A stretch of DNA of 44,087 nt, taken from Prevotella sp. GTDB taxonomy: Bacteria > Bacteroidota > Bacteroidia > Bacteroidales > Bacteroidaceae. Shown here in pieces: positions 16,981 through 23,455 of the stretch (its first letter is position 1; every line of letters starts with the position of its first letter). The DNA lies in NCBI GenBank assembly GCA_017483805.1, contig JAFUUL010000043.1, positions 1 through 44,087 of the forward strand. Reading direction: 5' to 3'. Below the pieces are notes generated by a model that was given only the letters and a program-made list of their open reading frames with translations, did not search any database and had not been told where the DNA came from. A program made the position numbers and the translations under genes.

Positions 16981-17502
16981 TTATCCGAATAAATCCATTT
17001 GAACTGCTTCCTGCTTGGTCTCTTGCTTAGGCTCTTCACCATCATCGTTAGTGTCCGGCACAAGTACTGGAGTGGCAGGTTTCTTTTCTTTTGCCTTTGC
17101 AGCCTTTGCCCTGCGCTCTTCATCTTTCTTCTTCTGCTCGGCTATTACTTCGTTCTGATACTTGGTGATGGCTTCTTGGCGCATCTGCGCTTTCTCTTCA
17201 TCGGTGAATGATGTTGCGGACACGGAGAGCACCTTTACATTATTGAATGTGTTGCCGTCAATCTTCAAATCATCATCAAGGTAGTATTGCTCGGCAAGAG
17301 CAAAGATTTCATCGTCAGATGGGATGACGCATGCTGTGCCACCCTTTTTCTGCTCTTCGGTCACTTTCTCCAACATTTTGTATTGGATGAATAATACACA
17401 CTCATCGAGGTTCTTGTTGGGGTTCTCGAACTTTGTCTTAAACTCGGGGTCGCCAAATGCCTTGGCGGTCAGATACATCGAAATTGCTTGTCTGATTTCC
17501 AT
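16981..17502 (-). CDS. PcfK-like protein with C-terminal clamp-binding-like motif
   Basis: A 173-residue PcfK-family protein, always a neighbour of PcfJ. The N-terminal 90 residues are the folded part (FKTKFENPNKNLDECVLFI, ALAEQYYLDDDLKI). A long charged helix follows (KKKDEERRAKAAKAKEKK), then an acidic linker. The last six residues are QMDLFG, close to the bacterial sliding-clamp (DnaN) binding consensus QL[SD]LF. A terminal clamp motif suggests action at replication forks; this is inference from the motif. The gene lies 2 nt after the small zinc-ribbon gene and 4 nt before PcfJ. Confidence 0.83.
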   Translation of the reverse strand: MEIRQAISMYLTAKAFGDPEFKTKFENPNKNLDECVLFIQYKMLEKVTEEQKKGGTACVIPSDDEIFALAEQYYLDDDLKIDGNTFNNVKVLSVSATSFTDEEKAQMRQEAITKYQNEVIAEQKKKDEERRAKAAKAKEKKPATPVLVPDTNDDGEEPKQETKQEAVQMDLFG

Positions 17503-17504
17503 AA

Positions 17505-17645
17505 TTATTTGTTTTTGTAATGAAACATCTTTCTTCTAACTCTCTCTTGCAGGTCTTTATGCCATTGTAAACACTCTTGGCAGTAACCTCCAGTTTCTTT
17601 CCAATCCCAGTAAGGGACGAAAGTTCTACAATCCCTGCAAACCAT
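17505..17645 (-). CDS. 46-residue CxxC/CxxC zinc-ribbon-like protein
   Basis: An ORF beginning MVCRDCRTFVPYWDW and continuing GGYCQECLQWHKD, ending in a basic tail. Two CxxC pairs 15 residues apart suggest a zinc-binding knuckle. It starts directly after the upstream gene's stop and ends 2 nt before PcfK, as expected of an operon gene. Function unknown. Confidence 0.72.
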   Translation of the reverse strand: MVCRDCRTFVPYWDWKETGGYCQECLQWHKDLQERVRRKMFHYKNK

Positions 17646-17647
17646 AA

Positions 17648-17977
17648 TCAGAAATCCATGAATAGTTTAAACTCCTTTGAATAGAACGTAGCGACCAGTT
17701 CGGTGTTATCATCGTTGATGTCACAACGAACCATGATAGAATCGGTCTTGTTGTAGTGGGTGTGCTCCAAGATGTCTCGGAGCATCGTCATAGGTCCGTT
17801 GAACGGGAGGGCGAAGATGATTTGGTTGCCATCAACCTTGGCGGCAAGAATGGCATCGTGGAAGAATCCCATCTTTGAGGTGTCAGTGCCGTACATCTTG
17901 CGGCCATCGAAAATCTGCTTGAAGACATGGGTCACCTCGTCCATGTTTTCTACTGGTTGGAATTGATTGTAGTCCAT
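17648..17977 (-). CDS. hypothetical early phage protein
   Basis: A 109-residue acidic, apparently soluble protein (MDYNQFQPVENMDEVTHVF ... KEFKLFMDF). It alternates predicted strands and helices, with no signal peptide or membrane segment and no motif I recognise. It follows the preceding gene by 12 nt and ends at the start of the CxxC microprotein. Confidence 0.75.
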   Translation of the reverse strand: MDYNQFQPVENMDEVTHVFKQIFDGRKMYGTDTSKMGFFHDAILAAKVDGNQIIFALPFNGPMTMLRDILEHTHYNKTDSIMVRCDINDDNTELVATFYSKEFKLFMDF

Positions 17978-17989
17978 AGTGTTGTTGGT

Positions 17990-18268
17990 TTAATTTTTAC
18001 GTAAGAGATATAATGAATCGTAGTCCCACACGGGAAACACCTCCCGCATGGCATCGTAGTCGGCAAGTTCGTAGTCGCTGCCCCTGTAGAGATTGTCTGA
18101 ATCGCAGTCGGCAACCTCCAGTGCGTTGTATGCCACAAGGTTGGAGTTGTCGTTGATAGCAAAGGCGATGCCCGCCTGTTGAGCCTCGACATAGAGTTTC
18201 CACATATTGTCGATGATTTTGCCCTGTTCGTCCGTGAGTCGGATAAGTTTGTTGATGTCTTGTTTCAT
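17990..18268 (-). CDS. hypothetical early phage protein
   Basis: A 92-residue acidic protein: helical N-terminus (MKQDINKLIRLTDEQGKII) then an Asp/Tyr-rich segment (NLYRGSDYELADYDAMREVF). Rich in negative charge, so a DNA-mimic or inhibitor role is conceivable but unproven. Its start follows the stop of the 50-residue gene by 1 nt. Confidence 0.72.
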   Translation of the reverse strand: MKQDINKLIRLTDEQGKIIDNMWKLYVEAQQAGIAFAINDNSNLVAYNALEVADCDSDNLYRGSDYELADYDAMREVFPVWDYDSLYLLRKN

Positions 18269-18269
18269 G

Positions 18270-18422
18270 TTACTTCAGATGGATGTAATACTGGTCGAAA
18301 AGTCCGTTGGTGTGGTAAGCGTTTGTCACGACATAACGCTCATCGTAGAGGTAGGGCAAGACCTCCTCGTAACTGGAGGAGGTAGCCCAAAGTTGGTTCA
18401 TGAATTGTTCTTTTACGCTCAT
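18270..18422 (-). CDS. 50-residue hypothetical protein
   Basis: An ORF starting MSVKEQFMNQLWATSSSYEE and ending DQYYIHLK, rich in Tyr. Its stop is 1 nt before the next gene's start, a tight operon spacing that supports it as real. It follows the tRNA-like hairpin at 18461-18502. No recognised family. Confidence 0.65.
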   Translation of the reverse strand: MSVKEQFMNQLWATSSSYEEVLPYLYDERYVVTNAYHTNGLFDQYYIHLK

Positions 18423-18460
18423 ACCTAAAAAAAATTATGTAATTGAATTAATGTTTGTGT

Positions 18461-18502
18461 ACCCTGCGGAGGAAACGAACCTCCGCTAGCACCATGCAGG
18501 GT
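18461..18502 (-). ncRNA. tRNA-like minihelix 1
   Basis: In the leftward transcript a 7-bp outer stem ACCCTGC (18502-18496) with GCAGGGT (18467-18461) encloses an 11-nt bulge and a 5-bp stem GGAGG/CCTCC with 7-nt loop TTCGTTT. The 3' strands abut with no gap, as in a tRNA acceptor stem stacked on a T-arm. The first base of the acceptor-like strand is the last base of the stop codon of the 44-residue gene. No D-arm or anticodon arm exists, so it is not a tRNA. Confidence 0.5.
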
Positions 18503-18636
18503 TAGAACAGGTCGTACAGCCGGCAGACCCTCAGTTTCTGATGCTGAATGGCCACAGCCTTTCTGTAGTCGGGATATGCTTTCACTTGAAGCCTGTCCCA
18601 CAGGACATAAAGCCTGTATGCGGTGATACGTTTCAT
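18502..18636 (-). CDS. 44-residue basic hypothetical protein
   Basis: An ORF beginning MKRITAYRLYVLWDRLQ and ending KLRVCRLYDLF, strongly basic, probably helical. Its ATG overlaps the stop of the preceding gene (ATGA), supporting coupled translation. A longer ORF in another frame over the same region is a shadow. Function unknown; the charge would suit nucleic-acid binding. Confidence 0.65.
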   Translation of the reverse strand: MKRITAYRLYVLWDRLQVKAYPDYRKAVAIQHQKLRVCRLYDLF

Positions 18637-18983
18637 GAGAACAAAGCCTTAATGCCATCAAAGTCTCTCTTATTCCAAAGGTCGGCAATCTTGTCTTTCA
18701 TGCCCACCAAGTCAGCGTGAATGTTCTCCAGTTGCTTCTGATTCTTACGGGCCATCGGGATTAGGGTGACATTTATTCCGTCCTCAATAGGATTGAAACA
18801 CATCATCATTTCTTGCAGGCTGCCATTCTCTCTTGTGCATGGCTGAACATGGATATTAACTCCACTACCTTTCCAATAAGATGTGGTGAGGTGCAACTCG
18901 GTGAACGTCATGTCGTAGTTACTTGCGTAAGGCTCAATGGCCACAAAACTCTCTAAATAATCCTTTGTCATAATTGTATGCAC
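18633..18983 (-). CDS. hypothetical early phage protein
   Basis: A 116-residue protein (MTKDYLESFVAIEPYASNYD ... KRDFDGIKALFS) with a beta-rich N-terminal half and a helical C-terminus. The start may be the first Met or the fifth codon (MTKDY). No motif recognised. It ends with an ATGA overlap into the 44-residue gene. Confidence 0.72.
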   Translation of the reverse strand: MHTIMTKDYLESFVAIEPYASNYDMTFTELHLTTSYWKGSGVNIHVQPCTRENGSLQEMMMCFNPIEDGINVTLIPMARKNQKQLENIHADLVGMKDKIADLWNKRDFDGIKALFS

Positions 18984-19018
18984 TTAATCCGTGTCGTGCG
19001 CAACTTCTTTGTTAATAT

Positions 19019-19411
19019 TTAGTTGTTACAATGATACCACGCTTCGTTGAGCATGCTTGCAAGGGAGCAAAGACCGACAAAAGCACCATCCTCGGGGTCG
19101 TCAGTATAGAAAGGTTTATACTCGGTTCTGCTCACTCCCGTCTCTCCATCGTCATTCGTGACTGAAACGAAACCTTTGTACTTGTTGTTGATGGAATAAA
19201 TGTAGTCTTTCATGGGATGGCCTTTCTTAGTCAGATGTCCGTTACAGAAATCTCTGTGCATGAGCCTGCGGGCAATGGAGATAACTTCGCTCGCAATCTC
19301 TTCGTCTGTAAACTCATCGAGCATGTCTAAAGGCTCGTCATTGATGAACGTCACCAAATCAAGGTGCATCAGTTCTAAGTTTGTGTCAATTACTTCTGTG
19401 CTCATAATCAA
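19019..19411 (-). CDS. hypothetical early phage protein
   Basis: A 130-residue acidic protein (MSTEVIDTNLELMHLDLVTF ... LNEAWYHCNN) with a helical N-terminal half (EFTDEEIASEVISIARRLM). The true start is probably the third codon (MSTEV). No recognised motif. It follows the 61-residue gene by 5 nt. Confidence 0.72.
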   Translation of the reverse strand: MIMSTEVIDTNLELMHLDLVTFINDEPLDMLDEFTDEEIASEVISIARRLMHRDFCNGHLTKKGHPMKDYIYSINNKYKGFVSVTNDDGETGVSRTEYKPFYTDDPEDGAFVGLCSLASMLNEAWYHCNN

Positions 19412-19416
19412 TCCTC

Positions 19417-19602
19417 CTATAATTCAATAGACATTAAACTTCGATACTCACCTTTATCAAGGGAAATTAAGATGTCGCCTCCGTCTGTATAACTTTGGCA
19501 ATCTTTGTCCCATGATAGTTTGTCCCTTACTTCGTACACGATTGATGATAATACAGACCACTGGGAAAGTGTCAGTTCAACCGAAATCTTCTTGTTTGCC
19601 AT
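19417..19602 (-). CDS. 61-residue hypothetical protein
   Basis: A short protein (MANKKISVELTLSQWSVLSS ... YRSLMSIEL) with a strand-helix start resembling small regulatory proteins; LTLSQWSVLSSIVYEV is amphipathic. It lies downstream of the second tRNA-like hairpin. Function unknown. Confidence 0.68.
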   Translation of the reverse strand: MANKKISVELTLSQWSVLSSIVYEVRDKLSWDKDCQSYTDGGDILISLDKGEYRSLMSIEL

Positions 19603-19634
19603 AAGCGTATAATATTAAGTTAATGAATAATTGT

Positions 19635-19684
19635 GGGCAGGAGTAGGCTTGAACTACCCTGCACCGCCTTTAACGGATTTGCCC
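19635..19684 (-). ncRNA. tRNA-like minihelix 2
   Basis: In the leftward transcript GGGCA (19684-19680) pairs with TGCCC (19639-19635). Just inside the 3' strand is a 5-bp stem GGTAG/CTACT with the 7-nt loop TTCAAGC, a canonical T-loop sequence (TTCRANY). The 3' layout (5-7-5 arm then 7 nt, then ACA) is that of a tRNA 3' half, but only about 21 nt replace the D and anticodon arms. Two acceptor positions are mismatched. The 5' strand starts on the last base of the upstream gene's TAG stop. Confidence 0.5.
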
Positions 19685-19824
19685 TACTCGTAAACTCCAA
19701 ATCGTTCTACCTTGACGCCCTTGTAGTCGGCATACTTATACTCTCTCGCTGATTGTCTTGCCCTGAACTCGGACTTATATACGCCAAGTACGCCAGCATT
19801 GTAACTTACTACCCAAATATCCAT
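19684..19824 (-). CDS. 46-residue hypothetical protein
   Basis: An ORF starting MDIWVVSYNAGVLGVYKSEF, then RARQSAREYKYADYKGVKVE and a short tail. It has a strand-helix pattern, is basic, and has no Cys. Its start is 2 nt after the preceding stop. Its stop codon forms the 5' edge of tRNA-like minihelix 2. Confidence 0.66.
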   Translation of the reverse strand: MDIWVVSYNAGVLGVYKSEFRARQSAREYKYADYKGVKVERFGVYE

Positions 19825-19826
19825 GA

Positions 19827-20111
19827 TTACTTCTTGTTAAGTTGTTCCGTGACCTGCGGCAGATATTGCTTGTACTCACGACCGCTCTTCTTGCTCACTC
19901 TGACGATAAACGCCTTGCCGTTCTTTGACAGGTAGATGGGATATTCCTTGCCATCCTTTGCCTTGTAGGTCATGGCGGTAAGTGAATCGTTCTTCAAACT
20001 GACCTTGTCGCTCTTTACCTCGACAAAGGTGTTTCCCTCTCTCTTCACGTTCTGTGAAAAGATTGTGCCCACCATCAGGGCGAGCACAACCAGTGTTAAT
20101 AGTCTCTTCAT
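19827..20111 (-). CDS. small secreted protein
   Basis: A 94-residue protein with a clear signal peptide (MKRLLTLVVLALMVGTIFSQ) and a small basic mature domain (KVSLKNDSLTAMTYKAKDGK ... VTEQLNKK). The frame extends 23 codons upstream but overlaps the preceding gene, so the ATG at 20111 is chosen. An exported protein in an early phage operon could alter the envelope, for instance in superinfection exclusion; that is speculation. Confidence 0.75.
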   Translation of the reverse strand: MKRLLTLVVLALMVGTIFSQNVKREGNTFVEVKSDKVSLKNDSLTAMTYKAKDGKEYPIYLSKNGKAFIVRVSKKSGREYKQYLPQVTEQLNKK

Positions 20112-20115
20112 AATT

Positions 20116-20235
20116 TTAGTCCCAATTAACGAAATAATCTTCACTTGCATCAACCTTACGATAGGTATTAGCATACTCACTCTCCAATTCAGCGTCCGTA
20201 ATGGCCTGAATCTGTTCTAATGTTAACTTCTTCAT
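20116..20235 (-). CDS. 39-residue acidic hypothetical protein
   Basis: An ORF beginning MKKLTLEQIQAITDAELESE and ending SEDYFVNWD. Helical and acidic. It starts 25 nt after the previous stop and ends 4 nt before the secreted-protein start. Confidence 0.6.
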   Translation of the reverse strand: MKKLTLEQIQAITDAELESEYANTYRKVDASEDYFVNWD

Positions 20236-20260
20236 GTTTATTTCTCCTTATTATTAGTTA

Positions 20261-20416
20261 TCATACTCTATCTCCTATATATCCATTAACAAACACTAAT
20301 CTTGCGGCCTTTTTTGTCTGACACTCAACCACTACGCCGCTTTTTATGTGGCAAACGTAGTACTTTCCATCAATCATACTGATATGGCTGTCAATCACCT
20401 TTTTAATTCGACTCAT
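20261..20416 (-). CDS. 51-residue hypothetical protein
   Basis: An ORF beginning MSRIKKVIDSHISMIDGKYY, then VCHIKSGVVVECQTKKAARL. It is beta-rich and basic with two Cys and starts 5 nt after the preceding stop. No known family. Confidence 0.62.
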   Translation of the reverse strand: MSRIKKVIDSHISMIDGKYYVCHIKSGVVVECQTKKAARLVFVNGYIGDRV

Positions 20417-20421
20417 ATACC

Positions 20422-20559
20422 TTATATAATAATGTGTAATAACTTGATAACTTCTCTGTCACATGGGATAAACGTGCATTTACCCATGTTGTAAAGCCTA
20501 TAGGCAGCAGAGCGAAGAGAAATCTCCCCTCGCTCTACCTTTGTGCGTAAATCATTCAT
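20422..20559 (-). CDS. 45-residue hypothetical protein
   Basis: An ORF beginning MNDLRTKVERGEISLRSAAY, then RLYNMGKCTFIPCDREVIKL. Its ATG overlaps the stop of the preceding gene (ATGA). The segment ISLRSAAYRLYNMG looks like a small helix-turn-helix-type helix pair. Function unknown. Confidence 0.62.
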   Translation of the reverse strand: MNDLRTKVERGEISLRSAAYRLYNMGKCTFIPCDREVIKLLHIII

Positions 20560-20846
20560 AGTGCAAACGGACTACGTTCAATTGCGAAATAACCAAAATG
20601 ACGATTGATAGCCTTTGTGGTTCTTACCTGCGCATCCTCATCCTTGATGTCGGCCTTACTCAACTGCCACCATTCATCGTGAAACCAAGTCTTAAGAACA
20701 TCACTCCACTCGAAACGTGCTCTTGCATAACTGCAACCAGTATTCCAGTCGTGATAATACCAAATCTCGTTTTTGTTCCCGATAAAAAACTCCTTGCTTT
20801 GGAAAGATAACTTGCTTGCGTCTTTCCTCATGTTAAGTTTTCTCAT
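20556..20846 (-). CDS. hypothetical protein, first gene of the early operon
   Basis: A 96-residue protein from the ATG at 20846 (MRKLNMRKDASKLSFQSKEF ...). An upstream in-frame Met at 20870 is possible. Aromatic-rich core (EIWYYHDWNTGCSYARARFEW, KTWFHDEWWQL), predicted beta, no recognised motif. It is preceded by about 370 nt of non-coding sequence with hairpins. Confidence 0.72.
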   Translation of the reverse strand: MRKLNMRKDASKLSFQSKEFFIGNKNEIWYYHDWNTGCSYARARFEWSDVLKTWFHDEWWQLSKADIKDEDAQVRTTKAINRHFGYFAIERSPFAL

Positions 20847-20870
20847 ACCTCTAAATATTAAGTTAAACAA

Positions 20871-21228
20871 TTTGTTGTCATCTGCGTTTATAGACGGCTT
20901 TGAACTCTCACCTTATATATAATAGGCGGCCGCATTACAACAAAACTCATTGAACTGGCTCTTTATGGTGTTTCCTCAGCAATGCACTCGTTATCTCAAC
21001 CAATGGGAGTAATTTAACCAAAGCCAGTGTTGCAGCCTAATTGCACTTTCGTCTCGCTCTACTATGCAACCTCTCTGCCTGCGGATGCCGTATTGCATCC
21101 TTTCTCATCCTCTATGTAAGTCTGTCAAAGAATCGTTGCCCCTGCAACCTCGCTCAACCCTTTCGCTTCCGCTCCCCCTCGTTTGTCAAGTCCTTACTGC
21201 GGTGCATCCTCGGGGTGGGATTGCGATG
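20871..21228 (-). other. structured non-coding region upstream of the early operon
   Basis: About 350 nt without a convincing gene, noticeably richer in G+C than the AT-rich flank to its right. It contains perfect small hairpins: GGATGC (21083-21088) with 21095-21100, and GTTGC (21135-21139) with 21144-21148. In the leftward sense the motif GGATGC or GGTTGC recurs several times. A good leftward -7 box lies at its right edge. It may be a long 5' leader or a separate small RNA. A + strand ORF of 76 codons here is Cys-rich and unlike a phage protein, so I do not call it. Confidence 0.45.
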
Positions 21229-21236
21229 CAAAAATA
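21229..21236 (-). promoter_or_regulatory. candidate early-operon -7 box
   Basis: On the minus strand TATTTTTG matches TAnnTTTG; a -33 TTTG at the right spacing is not evident. It would start leftward transcription of the structured region and the small-gene operon. Confidence 0.5.
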
Positions 21237-21532
21237 ATACTTTCTTTGAAAAGGTGAGACGAAATCAATAAAAGTTTGCAGAAATTTAACTAAATCGGCT
21301 TGTTTTTAAGATTTGGTAACACAAAATCAACATGGTTTGAAAAATACGGACAAAATAATGGTGTCTCCCCTTATGGGTGATTTTGACTAAATTTCAGATA
21401 AATAAGCACTTGTAAAAACCTTACAAAAGTAAAACAATATAACAAGAATTTTTTCTTTCTAATCAACTCATCATCAAAATGTTAAATTATCAATAAGAAA
21501 AGTCTTTGGATAATTACAAATATGCAACTAAA
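21237..21532. other. AT-rich divergent control region
   Basis: Separates the leftward early operon from the rightward late genes. It holds one GGTAACAC (21315-21322), the motif also found upstream of the integrase, and a 6-bp inverted repeat TTGTAA/TTACAA near 21411-21427. No gene seen. Likely contains operators. Confidence 0.4.
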
Positions 21533-21753
21533 ATGGTACTGCATAAACCATCAGAAATGTGCAAGAATGAGTTGGCGAGAAAACTCGGAATACTTAACAA
21601 AGTTTTCTACCGAAAAAGGGCAGGGAAGAAAGCGGCCATTTAAAGGGAGAAATTAAGGTTTTTTGGGAATTTGAGAGGTTAGACACGGACAAGGTGTTTT
21701 CGTGGGAGGCTATATTTGCAGGCGAATCGCAGCAGGCATCGACTTACAAGTAG
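21533..21753 (+). pseudogene. possible frameshifted small gene
   Basis: An ORF of 36 codons (21533-21643; KNELARKLGILNKVFYRKR, a helix-turn-helix-like stretch) stops just where a second frame becomes protein-like and runs to a TAG at 21751 (KGEIKVFWEFERLDTDKVFS ...), but without its own start. Joined by a frameshift they would make about 75 residues. This could be a decayed gene, programmed frameshifting, or coincidence. Low certainty. Confidence 0.3.
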
Positions 21754-21883
21754 CGTTGAAGGGCTGTAAAAATGTCGTGATTATTCGCAAATATGCAGGA
21801 AATTGCAAGGATATGCGGGAAAAGGGCGATTTTAACACGTAGAACTACTATTATGCTAAATAGAACGAAATTTTAACACTTAT

Positions 21884-22639
21884 ATGATAGCAGTAGAGAG
21901 ACTGGCGCAGATGAGCGCAATAGGAGAGGTGGCAGGCTCTGGACGTGGTGCAGGCCACATGAGAGATGTGATCGCAGGCGGCACGATGATGGGCAGCAGG
22001 CCAAAGTTGTGGATTGTGAGTGCGCTGAGTGCGGCCGCAGGACTGGCAACCAGTCTTATAGGCGGCGCAAAGGCATCCCAAGCGGCAAAGCGGGCAGAGC
22101 GCAGGCAAAGAGAGCGTGAGGCAGAAGAGAATGCCGACTATCTTCGCAGACGCAACGAAGACTATGTGGACACGGCAGCAGGTCAGAACCTTGTCAGAAG
22201 GGCAAAAGACTATGCCCAACAGCAGTGGAAGAAGGCGGCAGGAGCGCAGGCCGTTGCAGGCGGCACGGATGCTGCAGCCCAGCAGGCCAAGGACGCAGGC
22301 AACAAGATGGTGGGCGACACCATTGCCGACATTGCCGCCACCGATGTGCAGAGGAAAGCAGCAGCAGACGCCACCCATCAGCAGGCGAGAAGCCAGTTTG
22401 CACAGATGGACATGCAGAGGGAGCAACAAAGAGCCCAAAACATCACAGATGCAGCAGGAGCGGCTTCCAATGCCATTATGACGGCAGCAGGAGCGGTAGA
22501 GCAGGCATCAGCGGGCAATACAAGCCTCGTAGGCGGTAATAATGGTGGCACACCCAAGTCTCCCTTTGATGGAGTTACGGGTCTTGGTGATGCCATCAAG
22601 GAGAGTGACGAGTGGGCACGGGAGCATGGGGTGTCATGA
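21884..22639 (+). CDS. phage internal / ejection-like protein
   Basis: A 251-residue Ala- and Gln-rich protein. After a hydrophobic stretch (WIVSALSAAAGLATSLIGGA) a long charged coiled coil follows (KRAERRQREREAEENADYLR, then NLVRRAKDYAQQQWKKAAGA) with Ala/Gly-rich segments (GTDAAAQQAKDAGNKMVGDTI). This composition is typical of internal virion or DNA-ejection proteins of short-tailed phages. It is the first rightward late gene. The first Met (MIAVERL) is kept, though a start at MSAIGE is possible. The assignment rests on composition and context. Confidence 0.65.
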   Translation: MIAVERLAQMSAIGEVAGSGRGAGHMRDVIAGGTMMGSRPKLWIVSALSAAAGLATSLIGGAKASQAAKRAERRQREREAEENADYLRRRNEDYVDTAAGQNLVRRAKDYAQQQWKKAAGAQAVAGGTDAAAQQAKDAGNKMVGDTIADIAATDVQRKAAADATHQQARSQFAQMDMQREQQRAQNITDAAGAASNAIMTAAGAVEQASAGNTSLVGGNNGGTPKSPFDGVTGLGDAIKESDEWAREHGVS

Positions 22640-22649
22640 AGGTGACCCA

Positions 22650-22760
22650 AGGGGGTGGGGGTGTTGACCACCCGAACGAGGTACAGCAGAAAAAGGCACA
22701 GACAGAAACCTTGTTGAGACCCCCCCCGGGGTACTTACCACCCGACGAAGTGACATGAGA
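22650..22760 (+). repeat. intergenic direct repeat and C-run
   Basis: Between the ejection-like and membrane-protein genes the segment ACCACCCGAACGAGGT (near 22667) recurs imperfectly as ACCACCCGACGAAGTGAC (near 22738), flanking a run of eight C followed by four G. No coding potential seen. Possibly a regulatory or processing site. Confidence 0.4.
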
Positions 22761-22808
22761 TAATGTTTTTGATTTGTTTTTTCATAAGTGATTTGTTTTA
22801 GGTTAGTA

Positions 22809-23402
22809 ATGTTTAAGTTATTATTAAGATTCTTAGCGAAGAAGGAAGTACTATTTCTACTATGTATAGTTTTAATGGTCGGCGGTTTTCTCTGTTGGGA
22901 TAACAGGGAAAGCCGCATTTTGAAGGAAGAAGTTCGTGATTTGCGTTTGCAGTTGGCCGCGAGTGAGCAGAAAGTTGACACTTTTCTGTTGCATGATTCT
23001 GTTTTTGTTTGGAAGGAGCGTGTTGTTGAGGTCGACAGGACGGACTACAAGAAGCAGTTGGCCGACAGGCAACTGATCAAGGACTTGGAGTTGCGTGTGA
23101 GTCAGGTGGAAAGTGAGAACAGGATGTTGCTTGCGACTCGGGACACCGTATATTTAAGGCCCGACGGAGAACCATCGGGAACGGTGGCTTACAGGGACAA
23201 GTGGGTTGATTTTTCCTTTGACATGAACGATTCCTCGTTGGTGTATGCCGTGAGAGATTCTTTGGTCACCCTTGTTGCAAGAGAATATAAGCACAAGTTT
23301 CTCTGGTGGAGGTGGGGCACGAAAGGTTATCAAGTATATATTGTGAACTTCAATCCCCATTCGAGGGTTTACTATAACAAGTACATTCGTGTAATGAAAT
23401 AG
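22809..23402 (+). CDS. membrane-anchored coiled-coil protein, Rz/spanin-like
   Basis: A 197-residue protein: one N-terminal transmembrane helix (KEVLFLLCIVLMVGGFLCW), then a periplasmic coiled coil (ILKEEVRDLRLQLAASEQKV ... LELRVSQVESENRML). A basic, aromatic C-terminal domain ends it (HKFLWWRWGTKGYQVYIVNF, NPHSRVYYNKYI). The topology matches i-spanins, and I recall this C-terminal pattern as common in Bacteroides phages (a DUF without assigned function). The ATG at 22809 is preferred over an upstream in-frame GTG. It precedes the rhomboid gene. Confidence 0.72.
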   Translation: MFKLLLRFLAKKEVLFLLCIVLMVGGFLCWDNRESRILKEEVRDLRLQLAASEQKVDTFLLHDSVFVWKERVVEVDRTDYKKQLADRQLIKDLELRVSQVESENRMLLATRDTVYLRPDGEPSGTVAYRDKWVDFSFDMNDSSLVYAVRDSLVTLVAREYKHKFLWWRWGTKGYQVYIVNFNPHSRVYYNKYIRVMK

Positions 23403-23455
23403 AAAGAAACTTAACATGTTTCTGAAACGTGTAAAGAAAACGCTGATTTTTTAAC

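Noticed and set aside
18425-18688. 87-codon leftward ORF
   Set aside because: It overlaps in another frame both the 44-residue gene, whose ATGA coupling fits better, and the tRNA-like hairpin, and its sequence is not protein-like.
19635-19684. A complete tRNA gene
   Set aside because: Only the acceptor and T-arm are tRNA-like; about 21 nt remain for the D and anticodon arms, and two acceptor pairs fail.
21041-21271. 76-codon + strand ORF over the structured region
   Set aside because: Cys- and Leu/Arg-rich composition unlike its neighbours, overlaps the candidate leftward promoter and lies opposite a likely leader RNA.
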